Source: Cyclobacteriaceae bacterium (GTDB taxonomy: Bacteria; Bacteroidota; Bacteroidia; Cytophagales; Cyclobacteriaceae). From it: a stretch of 38,478 nucleotides of DNA. Positions 24,722-33,214 of this stretch are shown here, piece by piece. The DNA is taken from assembly GCA_020436125.1 (NCBI GenBank), contig JAGQYK010000004.1:91815-130292 (forward strand). Reading direction: 5' to 3'. A program made the position numbers and the translations under genes. Positions within the stretch are counted from its first letter, which is position 1. Each line of letters starts with the position of its first letter. The notes under the pieces are model-generated. The model saw only the letters and a program-made list of their open reading frames with translations. It ran no database searches and had not been told where the DNA came from.

Positions 24722-26455
24722 ATGAAGAGACATAACTTTGTGTATATCTTCCTTGCGTTCACGTTGCTTCAATGTGTGCCTGATGATAAGAAGTCTAACC
24801 TTAAGTTTTCTATTTCATTTACGAAGGAAATGTCAGAACAAGCACAGGACGGAAGGCTACTCCTGATGCTCTCTAACAATGAAAGAAGTGAACCAAGGTT
24901 TCAAATCAATGCAGGGCTCAATGCTCAGCCTATATTTGGAATTGATGTGGAGGGTATGGAACCCGGTAAAGAAACCGTATTTGACGAAAGTGTTTTTGGG
25001 TTTCCATTCAAGAGCCTTGCAGACCTACCTGCAGGAACTTACTATGTGCAGGCGCTGATTAATAGGTATGAAACTTTCAATCTTAAAACAGGGCATACGG
25101 TAAAGCTTCCACCGGATCAAGGTGAAGGACAACAATGGTATATGAAGCCGGGAAATTTTTATAGCAAACCAATTAAGATTGACATTGATCCTGCCAAAGA
25201 GGAAGAAGTTACAATACAAATGGATCAAGTGATACCACCCGTGATAGAGCCAGAAGACACGAAGTTTGTGAAGCACATAAAAATTCAAAGTGATTTGTTG
25301 ACTGAATTCTGGGGAAAACCTATGTCATTGGGAGCTCATGTGTTATTACCTGATGGTTTTGACGAACACCCTGAAGCAAAATATCCCCTGATGATATTTC
25401 ATGGCCATTTCCCAACTGACTTTGGAGGGTTTCGAACAGACCCACCAGATCCAAATATAGACACTACAGATTACAATGAGCGCTTTAATGTTTATGGGTA
25501 TAACAAGCTTCAGCAAGAGGAAGCTTATAATTTTTATAAAGAGTGGACAAGTAAAAACTTTCCAAGGTTTATTGTAATTGAAATACAACATGCTACTCCC
25601 TATTATGATGATTCTTATGCCGTTAATTCTGCAAGCATGGGGCCTTATGGAGATGCCATAATGAAGGAATTAGTGCCAGAGATTGAAAGCAAATTTAGAG
25701 GTATCGGTGAAGGGTGGGCCAGATTTACTTATGGAGGCTCAACCGGAGGATGGGAAGCGCTTGCCGTGCAAATGTTTTATCCGGATGACTTGAATGGCTG
25801 TTTTGCTGCATGTCCCGACCCAGTTGACTTTAGGTCATTTTGTCTGGTGGATATCTATAATGATAAGAATGCTTATTTCTATGAAAGTGATTATAAAGAA
25901 CTACCCCGGCCAGCACATCGCAATAATTTAGGTCACGTTCAGATCACTATGGAAGAGGCGAATCACCTTGAGCTGGTTCTTGGCACAAAAACGAGATCAG
26001 GTCAGCAATGGGATATTTGGGAGGCGGTATACTCTCCACAAGGAGAGGACGGCTATCCTAAAAGAATTTTTGACAAGGTAACTGGAGAAATTGATCATAG
26101 TGTTGCTGAATACTGGAGAGAAAACTTTGACCTTCGACATATATTAGAAAGAGACTGGGCAACCCTGGGCCCTAAACTAGAGGGAAAGATTCACATCTAT
26201 GCTGGAGATATGGATAACCTCTATCTGAATAATGCAGTGTATCAAATGGAGGCATTTCTCAAGAAAACCAAAACTCCATTTTATAAAGGAGAGGTAGATT
26301 ACGGAAATAGGTTTGAGCATTGTTGGAATGGAGATCACGACAACCCTAACTATGTTTCAAGGCTTAGGTATAACACCATGTACTTACCAAAAATTCTAAA
26401 AAGAATTTCTGAGAGCGCACCTGCCGGAGCAGACTTAAAAAGCTGGAGGTATTAA
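24722..26455 (+). CDS. Lipoprotein alpha/beta-hydrolase (putative esterase), copy 2
   Basis: From the ATG at 24722 (MKRHNFVYIF) it is 577 residues, exactly as long as copy 1. A longer frame from 24683 would overlap copy 1's end and lack the signal peptide start. The lipobox cysteine is residue 18 (LLQC). Nucleophile S340 in GGSTGG and the terminal EHCWNGDHDNP histidines are kept. Divergence is uneven: about 68% identity in residues 1-180 and 87% in 181-577. This suggests relaxed or changed recognition in the N-terminal domain with a conserved catalytic part. The pair ends convergently, two bases from pdxJ. Confidence 0.85.
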   Translation: MKRHNFVYIFLAFTLLQCVPDDKKSNLKFSISFTKEMSEQAQDGRLLLMLSNNERSEPRFQINAGLNAQPIFGIDVEGMEPGKETVFDESVFGFPFKSLADLPAGTYYVQALINRYETFNLKTGHTVKLPPDQGEGQQWYMKPGNFYSKPIKIDIDPAKEEEVTIQMDQVIPPVIEPEDTKFVKHIKIQSDLLTEFWGKPMSLGAHVLLPDGFDEHPEAKYPLMIFHGHFPTDFGGFRTDPPDPNIDTTDYNERFNVYGYNKLQQEEAYNFYKEWTSKNFPRFIVIEIQHATPYYDDSYAVNSASMGPYGDAIMKELVPEIESKFRGIGEGWARFTYGGSTGGWEALAVQMFYPDDLNGCFAACPDPVDFRSFCLVDIYNDKNAYFYESDYKELPRPAHRNNLGHVQITMEEANHLELVLGTKTRSGQQWDIWEAVYSPQGEDGYPKRIFDKVTGEIDHSVAEYWRENFDLRHILERDWATLGPKLEGKIHIYAGDMDNLYLNNAVYQMEAFLKKTKTPFYKGEVDYGNRFEHCWNGDHDNPNYVSRLRYNTMYLPKILKRISESAPAGADLKSWRY

Positions 26456-26457
26456 AA

Positions 26458-27171
26458 TTATTTCAACTCTCTTAGATAAAGTTGAATTGTGTTTTCAAGG
26501 CCAAAATATAGGGCATCACTGATCAATGCATGTCCTATTGAGACTTCATCCAACCAAGGGATACTAGTTTTTAAATATCTGAGGTTATTCAGATCAAGAT
26601 CGTGGCCGGCATTCACTCCTAATCCGGCCGCTTTTGCTACTTCAGCGGCTTTTACAAAGTCCTTGATAGCGAGCTCTTTGTTGGTGGGATAACCTTTTGC
26701 ATAAGGTTCGGTATAGAGCTCAATTCTATCAGCACCGGTTTCTGCAACAGCCTCTACCATTTTTGGAGAAGCTTCTACAAATAAAGACACGCGGCCAGTT
26801 GATTTTTTTAGAGTGGCAATTATTTCTTTAAGAAACTCCCGATGTGTTATGGCATCCCAACCGGCATTGGAAGTGAGCACATCAGGTGGGTCAGGCACCA
26901 AGGTGGCTTGTTCTGGCTTTACTTCTTTTATTAGTTGTAAATAACGGTCATCCGGGTAGCCTTCTATATTGAACTCGGAGGTGACAACTTTCTTTAGCTG
27001 GAGTACATCATCATACCGAATATGCCTTTCATCCGGGCGAGGGTGAACGGTGATTCCCTGGGCTCCGAATGCTTCGCAATCTTGTGCTACTTTTACAACA
27101 TTAGGATTATTTCCACCCCGTGCATTTCGGAGTGTGGCAATTTTATTAATATTGACGCTAAGACGTGTCAT
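26458..27171 (-). CDS. pdxJ: Pyridoxine 5'-phosphate synthase
   Basis: A 237-residue TIM-barrel enzyme that condenses 1-deoxyxylulose 5-phosphate with 3-amino-2-oxopropyl phosphate in the DXP-dependent vitamin B6 pathway. It opens [20 protein letters not shown], the family start. [13 protein letters not shown] at 39-51 carries the conserved H43, R45 and H50. Further family blocks are [41 protein letters not shown] and [13 protein letters not shown]. Length matches PdxJ. It is divergent from the YqeY gene across 61 bases. In many Bacteroidota it neighbours the hydrolase/CBS/nadK genes, as here. Confidence 0.96.
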   Translation of the reverse strand: MTRLSVNINKIATLRNARGGNNPNVVKVAQDCEAFGAQGITVHPRPDERHIRYDDVLQLKKVVTSEFNIEGYPDDRYLQLIKEVKPEQATLVPDPPDVLTSNAGWDAITHREFLKEIIATLKKSTGRVSLFVEASPKMVEAVAETGADRIELYTEPYAKGYPTNKELAIKDFVKAAEVAKAAGLGVNAGHDLDLNNLRYLKTSIPWLDEVSIGHALISDALYFGLENTIQLYLRELK

Positions 27172-27232
27172 GAATTTTCTCCGGATTATTTATGTATAAT
27201 ATCTGGGTATAAATTTACACTATTGAAAAGAT

Positions 27233-27685
27233 ATGAGCCTAAAACAACAAATTGATAAAGACATCAAAACAGCGATGTTGAACAAACAAAAAGAAGAACT
27301 GTTGGCACTTAGAGCCGTAAAGTCAATGATACTTTTGGCTGAGACTGAAAAAGGTAAGTCGGGTGAATTGGATAAGGAAACCGAAGACAAGCTGCTGATG
27401 AAAGCGGCCAAGCAACGGAAGGAGTCAGCGGAGATTTTTAAAAAAGAAGGTAGGGATGATTTATATGCAAAGGAGGCATTTGAGTTAGAGATTATTTCCA
27501 GGTACCTGCCTAAGCAGATGTCTGAGGATGAGGTAGTGGCTGAAGTAAAAAAAGTAATTGAAACTGTAGGAGCAAGTGGACCACAGGATATGGGTAAGGT
27601 GATGGGAGCAGCCACAAAGGCAATGGCAGGGAAGGCAGACGGAAAAGTTATCTCTGAAATTGTAAAAAAACTTCTTGCTTCTTGA
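27233..27685 (+). CDS. GatB/YqeY domain protein
   Basis: A 150-residue protein of the YqeY family, which corresponds to the C-terminal tRNA-binding tail of the amidotransferase subunit GatB but lacks its catalytic part. It opens MSLKQQIDKDIKTAMLNKQKEELLALRAVKSMI. The blocks LEIISRYLPKQMSEDEV and GPQDMGKVMGAATKAMAGKADGKVISEIVKKLL are family signatures. Its function remains uncertain, though tRNA-related roles are proposed. The TGA stop overlaps the TTG start of cvpA by four bases (TTGA at 27682-27685), indicating translational coupling. Confidence 0.92.
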   Translation: MSLKQQIDKDIKTAMLNKQKEELLALRAVKSMILLAETEKGKSGELDKETEDKLLMKAAKQRKESAEIFKKEGRDDLYAKEAFELEIISRYLPKQMSEDEVVAEVKKVIETVGASGPQDMGKVMGAATKAMAGKADGKVISEIVKKLLAS

Positions 27686-28188
27686 ACAAGCTCGACATTT
27701 TTATTGCGGTAGTGTTGCTATTTGGTGCCTATCGTGGATATAAAAATGGATTTTTAATGGGTCTTATTTCTCTTGTCGCTATTGTACTTGGGATCTTTGG
27801 AGGCTTCAAATTGATGGGTGAGGGAATGATGTTGCTGCAGCGAGAGTTCAATGCTGATGCCAGCGTTTTGCCTTACATTTCCTTTCTGTTAATCTTTATC
27901 CTTATTGTGGTAGGGGTAAAAATGATCGGAAAATTGTTGAAGGCAAGTATTGACAAAACCTTTTTGGGCACAATGGATGAAACCATGGGGGCTATTTTAG
28001 GTGTTTTCAAGTGGATGTTTATGATGAGCGTTGTATTGTGGATACTTGACTCTCTGGAATTGAGTCCAGGTACGGATTGGACCGAAAACTCAATCTTGTA
28101 TCCTTATGCCACATTGTTTGCAACAGAGCTTGCGGGATGGGTTTCTGAGTTTCTACCTTTTTTCAAAGAAACTTTCAAGCAGTTCTAA
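27682..28188 (+). CDS. cvpA: CvpA-family inner membrane protein
   Basis: A 168-residue membrane protein starting at a TTG (27682) that overlaps the stop of the YqeY gene. It has four hydrophobic spans at roughly 1-18, 25-42, 63-82 and 105-123, and the family pattern LDIFIAVVLLFGAYRGYKNGFLMGLISLVAIVLG at the N-terminus. CvpA proteins are linked to colicin V export in E. coli and to envelope stress, with no defined activity. No ATG alternative exists in frame before the first span. A 41-base gap with a T-run precedes the next gene. Confidence 0.87.
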   Translation: MNKLDIFIAVVLLFGAYRGYKNGFLMGLISLVAIVLGIFGGFKLMGEGMMLLQREFNADASVLPYISFLLIFILIVVGVKMIGKLLKASIDKTFLGTMDETMGAILGVFKWMFMMSVVLWILDSLELSPGTDWTENSILYPYATLFATELAGWVSEFLPFFKETFKQF

Positions 28189-28229
28189 GGTTCGGTTTTT
28201 TTTGTTTACTTATAAGAAATTAAGCGACA

Positions 28230-28982
28230 ATGGCTTTGGTGGTTAAAGAAAAGAGTGGGTTCAAATACGTTGACGAAGGTCAGGGGCCAGTTTTAATGCT
28301 TCTACATGGGCTTTTTGGGGCATTAAGTAACTGGGAAGAGGTAATCACAAGGTTTTCGCCCCATTTCCGGGTAATAATCCCCATGTTGCCCATTTATGAA
28401 ATGCCTATTAAAGAGGCGGGTTTGGAAGGTTTAAGAAAGTTTGTGGAGGATTTTGTGGCGGAAATGCAGCTTCAAAACATGATTATCATGGGTAATTCAT
28501 TGGGTGGCCATGTGGGTATTCTTTATACACTGCACAATAAAGAGAAAGTAGACAAACTGGTACTTACAGGAAGCTCTGGGTTGTTTGAGAATACCATGGG
28601 TGGATCTTATCCACGAAGAGGCAGTTACGATTATATCAGAGAGCGAGTGGCTTACACATTTTATGATCCAGAAGTAGCATCTAAAGAACTGGTCGATGAG
28701 GTTTTTGAAACCACCAAAAGCATTCCCAAGTGCATGAGGATTGTTGCCATCGCTAAGTCCGCACAAAGGAATAATCTTGCAGCAGACTTACCGAGTTTAA
28801 CGGTTCCCACTTTGCTTGTTTGGGGATTAAATGACACGATTACACCGCCTATGGTGGCTCATGAATTTAACAGACTGATACCCAATTCTGAATTGAGATT
28901 TATTGATAAGTGTTGCCATGCCCCAATGATGGAACACCCTAAGGTATTCAATGAGATGGTTCAGGATTTTTTAACAAATTAA
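28230..28982 (+). CDS. Alpha/beta hydrolase
   Basis: A 250-residue cytoplasmic alpha/beta hydrolase. Oxyanion motif LLHGLFGALSNW (24-35), nucleophile elbow GNSLGG with S90, acid D in WGLNDTITPP and His in KCCHAPMMEHP, so the triad appears complete. There is no signal peptide. The family is broad (esterases, haloperoxidase-like and C-C hydrolases), and the substrate cannot be assigned. It precedes the CBS protein gene by a single base (stop 28980-28982, next ATG 28984), so the two are surely cotranscribed. The hydrolase-CBS-nadK order recurs across Bacteroidota. Confidence 0.9.
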   Translation: MALVVKEKSGFKYVDEGQGPVLMLLHGLFGALSNWEEVITRFSPHFRVIIPMLPIYEMPIKEAGLEGLRKFVEDFVAEMQLQNMIIMGNSLGGHVGILYTLHNKEKVDKLVLTGSSGLFENTMGGSYPRRGSYDYIRERVAYTFYDPEVASKELVDEVFETTKSIPKCMRIVAIAKSAQRNNLAADLPSLTVPTLLVWGLNDTITPPMVAHEFNRLIPNSELRFIDKCCHAPMMEHPKVFNEMVQDFLTN

Positions 28983-28983
28983 A

Positions 28984-29649
28984 ATGGTTGCAGCCGACAT
29001 AATAAATTTAATGATCCCACCGCTCAAGGCTTCAGACGATGCTCATAAGGCAGTGGTGTGGATGGAAGAATTCAGATGCAACCATTTACCAGTTATTGAA
29101 AACAACCAACTACTAGGATTTATCTCTGAAGAAATTATTCTTGAGGAGAATGATATTGAAAAAAAACTATCAGAATTTCAGTTGGTAGGTAAAGAATGTG
29201 CAGTGACTAAAGACTCGCACTTTTATGACATATTAAAAATCGCTGGAGATCATAAGCTGCAATTGGTGGCTGTGCTGAACGAAGCAGGAGAATATGAAGG
29301 TGTAATTACGGTTCAGGATATCATGACCTCTTTTGCCCAAACGGCAGCGGTGCAAATTCCTGGCGGCATTCTTATTCTTTCACTAGATCTTATTGATTAC
29401 TCACTAGCAGAAATAAGCAGATTAATTGAAGAGAACAATGTAAAAATTCTTAGCAGCATTGTAGTGGAAGATCCGTTGGATACTAGAAAAATCAAACTTA
29501 CAATTAAGGTTAATCAATTAGATCTTACACGAATAGTAGCAACTCTCGAGCGCTTTGACTATAAGATTATAGGAAGATACCAGGAAGAGAAAAAGGACTT
29601 TGAAGATAAGGATCGGATCGATATGTTGATGCGATACCTGAACATCTAG
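28984..29649 (+). CDS. CBS-pair protein with ACT-like C-terminal domain
   Basis: A 221-residue protein with two CBS motifs in residues 1-122 (AADIINLMIPPLKASDDAHKA, HLPVIENNQLLGFISEE, then LQLVAVLNEAGEYEGVITVQDIM). From about 128 an ACT-like fold follows (PGGILILSLDLIDYSLAEISRLIEENNVKILSS, then KIKLTIKVNQLDLTRIVATLERF). CBS pairs usually bind adenosine nucleotides such as AMP, ATP, NAD or SAM, and ACT domains bind amino acids or mediate dimers. No catalytic domain is present, so a sensor or regulator is likely. It sits between the hydrolase and NAD kinase genes, 1 and 37 bases away. Confidence 0.85.
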   Translation: MVAADIINLMIPPLKASDDAHKAVVWMEEFRCNHLPVIENNQLLGFISEEIILEENDIEKKLSEFQLVGKECAVTKDSHFYDILKIAGDHKLQLVAVLNEAGEYEGVITVQDIMTSFAQTAAVQIPGGILILSLDLIDYSLAEISRLIEENNVKILSSIVVEDPLDTRKIKLTIKVNQLDLTRIVATLERFDYKIIGRYQEEKKDFEDKDRIDMLMRYLNI

Positions 29650-29686
29650 AATAAAAAGAAAAACTTTTTATTTGATCCCCACTACT

Positions 29687-30562
29687 ATGCGAATTGGAAT
29701 TCACGGAAAAGAAGTAAAAGGGCAACAGGTAAAATTCATTGAGAATTTTCTAGACATGTTGGTTTCCAACAAAGTTGATATAAGCGTATCATCTAAGTTT
29801 TTAAAATATTTAAAGTCTCCACGGATATCTAAGTTCAAAATAAAATCCTTCGATCTTGGGGATAATCTAAATCGACTTGATGCATTTATTTCATTGGGAG
29901 GAGATGGTACTCTCCTGGATTCAGTAACCTACCTGGGAAAAAATGAAACGCCCATTATGGGGATCAACACCGGAAGAATGGGGTTCTTGTCCACCATTAG
30001 TCGAGATGAAACGGAGAAGGCCATTGAACATTTGTTAAAAAGTACATTTCAGACAGATTCAAGAACAGTGCTTTCTTTGGAATCTGACAAGAAGCTTTTC
30101 AATGGGCTGAACTTTGCCTTAAATGATTTTACAATCATTAAAAAGGATACCTCTTCAATGATCAACATCCACGTGTTTGTGGATAATGAACTGTTGAATT
30201 CCTATTGGGCAGATGGGATTATTGTATCTACCCCTACAGGATCGACCGGTTATTCGCTTAGTTGCGGAGGGCCTTTATTGTATCCACGTTCTGAAAGTTT
30301 TGTGATTACACCGGTGAGCCCTCATAATCTCACAGCAAGGCCCATTGTTATTTCTGATAATTCTGAAATAAGCTTTCATATAGAAGGGCGCAGTAAAAAG
30401 TTTCTCATTTCATTGGACTCTCGCGTTGAAGCAATCGATGGATCTGTCAACTTGAAGGTGAAAAAAGCTAAATTTAAGGTTCAGTTGGTGCAAATGCCTG
30501 GGCAGCATTACTTTAAGACCCTTCGTCAGAAGCTCCATTGGGGACTAGATATAAGAAATTAA
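29687..30562 (+). CDS. nadK: NAD kinase
   Basis: From the ATG at 29687 (MRIGIHGKEV) it is 291 residues, normal for NadK. An in-frame TTG five codons upstream is less likely. The enzyme phosphorylates NAD to NADP using ATP or polyphosphate. Signature motifs are SLGGDGTLLDSV with GGDGT at 71-75, GINTGRMGFLS (92-102), ALNDFTIIK and STPTGSTGYSLSCGGPL. All key residues are intact. It follows the CBS protein gene by 37 bases, so a nucleotide-sensing CBS protein next to an NADP-making enzyme may be functionally linked. Confidence 0.96.
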   Translation: MRIGIHGKEVKGQQVKFIENFLDMLVSNKVDISVSSKFLKYLKSPRISKFKIKSFDLGDNLNRLDAFISLGGDGTLLDSVTYLGKNETPIMGINTGRMGFLSTISRDETEKAIEHLLKSTFQTDSRTVLSLESDKKLFNGLNFALNDFTIIKKDTSSMINIHVFVDNELLNSYWADGIIVSTPTGSTGYSLSCGGPLLYPRSESFVITPVSPHNLTARPIVISDNSEISFHIEGRSKKFLISLDSRVEAIDGSVNLKVKKAKFKVQLVQMPGQHYFKTLRQKLHWGLDIRN

Positions 30563-30566
30563 TTTA

Positions 30567-30574
30567 TAGATTTG
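30567..30574 (+). promoter_or_regulatory. Possible -7 box before the first DUF6089 gene (TAGATTTG)
   Basis: TAGATTTG matches TAnnTTTG exactly, 22 bases before the ATG at 30597 and 4 bases past the nadK stop. No clear -33 element was found at normal spacing, so chance is possible in this AT-rich gap. Confidence 0.35.
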
Positions 30575-30596
30575 TAGTTGGCAAATTCTCTTTACT

Positions 30597-31661
30597 ATGA
30601 GAAAATTATGGTTAGTGTTACTTTCTATTTCGCTACTAGTAATAGTGGCACCTGAGGCTGAGGCCCAGATGAATAGGAAGTCGATAAAGAAGAATAATAA
30701 GCGTATTGCAAGCTACCGTGGACGGAAGTCTTCCTTTGGTAAAGAGAAGAGGTATAATTCTGTAGGCCTTTCTGTAAATGCAGTCAATTATTATGGCGAC
30801 CTTGCTCCACGCCCTCAGCGAGTAAGTACAGATATTTCATTTACACGGCCAGGCTTTGGTCTTTCTTTTATTCACCGTTTTGGCCCTCGATACAGCCTGA
30901 AAGGTGAATTTATGTATGCCACCATCAAAGGTTCTGATGTGGATTCTGCTGATCCGGGGGACTTGGATAACGGAATTTTCAGGTACCAAAGAAATTTATC
31001 TTTCAGAAATAGGATTAAAGAATTATCCGTTGTAGCGGTTTTTGATCTTTTTGAAAATCAATCCACCTACATCAGCAGAGTGAGGTGGACTCCCTACGCA
31101 TTTTTAGGAATAGCCGGCTTCCATCATAATCCACAGGCACAAGCTCCTGCTACCGATTTAAACGGAAATCCACTGGCACAAGCAGGGCAATGGATTGATT
31201 TGAGGCCATTGGGAACAGAAGGTCAAAACGCGACACTACTGGATACAGATGTAAACGCAGGCAATAAACCTTATAAACAAGTACAGGTTGCCATACCATT
31301 TGGTATAGGCGCTCGTTTTAGACTTAATGAGGTGATGGACTTGTGGGCGGATATTGGCTTTAGATATACGTTTACCGATTATCTGGATGATGTAAGTCAA
31401 AACTATGTGGATTTAGGAGTATTTGGAAATGATGAATTGGCCAAAGCAATGTCTTACAGAACAAATGAACTTGGTGCACCGACTAATGCAAATACATATC
31501 TCGCACGTGATGGGCAAACCTATACCGTACAGGCAGGGTATGGTAGCGAGTTTCCAGATAATCTTAGGGGAAGCAAATCGGACAGAGATATCTACATGGT
31601 TACCAGTATCAGGCTTTCTATCATTCTCGGGGCAACTTTCCACAAGGCAAAATTCAGATAA
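30597..31661 (+). CDS. DUF6089 outer-membrane beta-barrel protein, long copy
   Basis: A 354-residue protein with signal peptide ending AEAQ (residue 23), then a very basic segment (MNRKSIKKNNKRIASYRGRKSSFGKEKRY), then a beta barrel. The barrel start VGLSVNAVNYYGDLAP, the middle RWTPYAFLGIAGFHHNPQAQ and the end MVTSIRLSIILGATFHKAKF are alternating amphipathic strands typical of an OM barrel. YYGDL and the VAIPFGIGARFRL / TDYLDDVS motifs recur in the next gene, making the two paralogues. The extra length is mainly the basic N-terminal region and a long loop near residues 180-230. It is PorG-like by family and position, but the shorter copy fits that size better. Confidence 0.82.
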   Translation: MRKLWLVLLSISLLVIVAPEAEAQMNRKSIKKNNKRIASYRGRKSSFGKEKRYNSVGLSVNAVNYYGDLAPRPQRVSTDISFTRPGFGLSFIHRFGPRYSLKGEFMYATIKGSDVDSADPGDLDNGIFRYQRNLSFRNRIKELSVVAVFDLFENQSTYISRVRWTPYAFLGIAGFHHNPQAQAPATDLNGNPLAQAGQWIDLRPLGTEGQNATLLDTDVNAGNKPYKQVQVAIPFGIGARFRLNEVMDLWADIGFRYTFTDYLDDVSQNYVDLGVFGNDELAKAMSYRTNELGAPTNANTYLARDGQTYTVQAGYGSEFPDNLRGSKSDRDIYMVTSIRLSIILGATFHKAKFR

Positions 31662-31664
31662 TTG

Positions 31665-32369
31665 ATGCTGAACAGGGTAATCGCAATAGGTGTGATCCTG
31701 ATCACTGGATTAATTTTTTCTCCTGCGGCATTTGCGCAAATCTCTCAGCGCTCAGAACTGGGTTTTGGTATTGGTACCTTTACTTATACAGGGGACCTTT
31801 CTCGCACTTATAATTTTGTAAACTCAAGACCAGCGGCTACGGCATTCTATCGGGCCAATATTAGTAAAGTCATTAGTTTTAAAACTGCGCTCACTGGAGG
31901 TAAGTTGGCAGCATCAGATAGAAGGGCTCCTATTGATGCCTTTGCAAGACAAAGAGATGCTTCCTTTAATATCTTTTTATTGGAAGGCTCTGCCACTTTT
32001 GAATATCACTTTCTTGATTGGAGGGACGATAAAAGAAGATTAAGATTCACTCCTTATTTATTTGCCGGTATTGGTTTATTTGGAATTTCGGGTGTACAAA
32101 CGAAGCCCGCAGAATATAGCAATATGCAGGTGAGTATTCCCTTTGGAGGAGGTATGAAGTACGTGCTGAACCCGAAGTGGTACATTGCATTTGAATTAGG
32201 AATTAGAAAAACATTCTTTGATTATCTTGATAATATTTCAGACGAAATTCCAGCCTTTAAGAATTATCAATACGGTAACAAGTACGATAACGACAATTAC
32301 TTTTTTACAGGGATATCCATAACCCGGACATTCTACGATATACCCTGCGCAACTAATCCCTATCGCTAG
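31665..32369 (+). CDS. DUF6089 outer-membrane protein, short copy (PorG candidate)
   Basis: A 234-residue protein from the ATG at 31665, three bases past the first DUF6089 stop; an adjacent TTG at 31662 is the only upstream alternative. It has a signal peptide ending FAQ and a barrel starting RSELGFGIGTFTYTGDLSR, with RFTPYLFAGIGLFGISG, VSIPFGGGMKYVLNPKWYIAFELGIRKTFFDYLDN and a final FFTGISITRTFYD. Length and motifs are close to PorG of the type IX secretion system, which in Porphyromonas gingivalis lies just upstream of uppS-bamA-ompH, as here. Assignment as PorG is inference from family and gene order; PorK, PorN, SprA and other T9SS genes are not in the window. Confidence 0.8.
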   Translation: MLNRVIAIGVILITGLIFSPAAFAQISQRSELGFGIGTFTYTGDLSRTYNFVNSRPAATAFYRANISKVISFKTALTGGKLAASDRRAPIDAFARQRDASFNIFLLEGSATFEYHFLDWRDDKRRLRFTPYLFAGIGLFGISGVQTKPAEYSNMQVSIPFGGGMKYVLNPKWYIAFELGIRKTFFDYLDNISDEIPAFKNYQYGNKYDNDNYFFTGISITRTFYDIPCATNPYR

Positions 32370-32451
32370 TCGTCTTAATCTGACCTTTTAGTGCTGTCAC
32401 ACGGTGTTTAGAGGGGTTGGGATTGTCTTGTGAAAAGTTTGAAAAATAGGC

Positions 32452-32459
32452 TATTTTTG
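32452..32459 (+). promoter_or_regulatory. -7 promoter box of uppS (TATTTTTG)
   Basis: TATTTTTG is an exact TAnnTTTG match 7 bases before the GTG at 32467. A TTG at 32428-32430 lies 21 bases upstream of it, close to the expected -33 spacing. It sits in a 97-base gap that otherwise interrupts the co-directional run, so uppS-bamA-ompH may be transcribed separately, with a near-leaderless start. Confidence 0.65.
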
Positions 32460-32466
32460 CTGCCTT

Positions 32467-33210
32467 GTGGCCACTTTTAAAGAAGATATAGACCCTAATA
32501 ATTTGCCTCGTCATATAGCCGTTATCATGGATGGTAACGGAAGATGGGCAAAAGGGAAGGGTGCGGCCCGTATTTTTGGGCATCGCAACGCCATTCAGGC
32601 AGTAAAAGATGTTACGGAAGGATGTGGCGAGTTGGGGATCAAGTACCTGACTTTATACGCATTTAGTACAGAAAATTGGGGGAGGCCTAAAGAAGAAGTT
32701 GACGGTTTAATGGAATTGTTAGTGAATACATTAAAAAAAGAGATTAATTCGCTACATGAAAATAAAGTTAAACTTAGGACTATAGGTGATATAGGGCATT
32801 TGCCTAAAGCATGTCAGGATAACTTGAGTGAAGCCATTGAGGCAACAAAAGATAATCCAGGCTTGACGCTGATTCTTGCACTGAGCTATAGTGGAAGGTG
32901 GGAAATAGTGGAGGCAACAAAGGCAATTGCCAAAGACGTAAAGAGTGGTAAACTGGATGCTGATGCAATCGATGATGAATTGGTCTCCTCGTACATGAAA
33001 ACTAAAAATATTCCTGACCCGGAATTATTGATTAGAACAAGTGGAGAAATGAGGGTGAGCAATTTTTTACTTTGGCAAATAGCTTATACAGAATTGTTCA
33101 TCACCAAAACATTGTGGCCTGATTTCCGAAGAGAAAATTTATATGAAGCTATCTGTGCATACCAAACAAGGGATAGGAGATTTGGAAAAGTAATAGAAAG
33201 AACTGTGTAA
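32467..33210 (+). CDS. uppS: Isoprenyl transferase (undecaprenyl diphosphate synthase)
   Basis: A 247-residue cis-prenyltransferase that extends farnesyl diphosphate to undecaprenyl diphosphate, the lipid carrier for peptidoglycan and surface sugars. The start is a GTG at 32467. HIAVIMDGNGRWA holds catalytic D22, followed by GHRNAIQAVKDV, LTLYAFSTENWGRP, ALSYSGRWEIVEA and the C-terminal PDPELLIRTSGEMRVSNFLLWQIAYTE. All five family blocks are intact. In this phylum it usually sits directly before bamA, here 4 bases apart. A -7 box lies 7 bases before its start. Confidence 0.96.
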   Translation: MATFKEDIDPNNLPRHIAVIMDGNGRWAKGKGAARIFGHRNAIQAVKDVTEGCGELGIKYLTLYAFSTENWGRPKEEVDGLMELLVNTLKKEINSLHENKVKLRTIGDIGHLPKACQDNLSEAIEATKDNPGLTLILALSYSGRWEIVEATKAIAKDVKSGKLDADAIDDELVSSYMKTKNIPDPELLIRTSGEMRVSNFLLWQIAYTELFITKTLWPDFRRENLYEAICAYQTRDRRFGKVIERTV

Positions 33211-33214
33211 CCAG

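Noticed and set aside
23100-25591. Several minus-strand open frames opposite both lipoprotein hydrolases
   Set aside because: They recur at the same places in both copies only because the sense sequences are homologous; hydrophobic, low-complexity products without start context.
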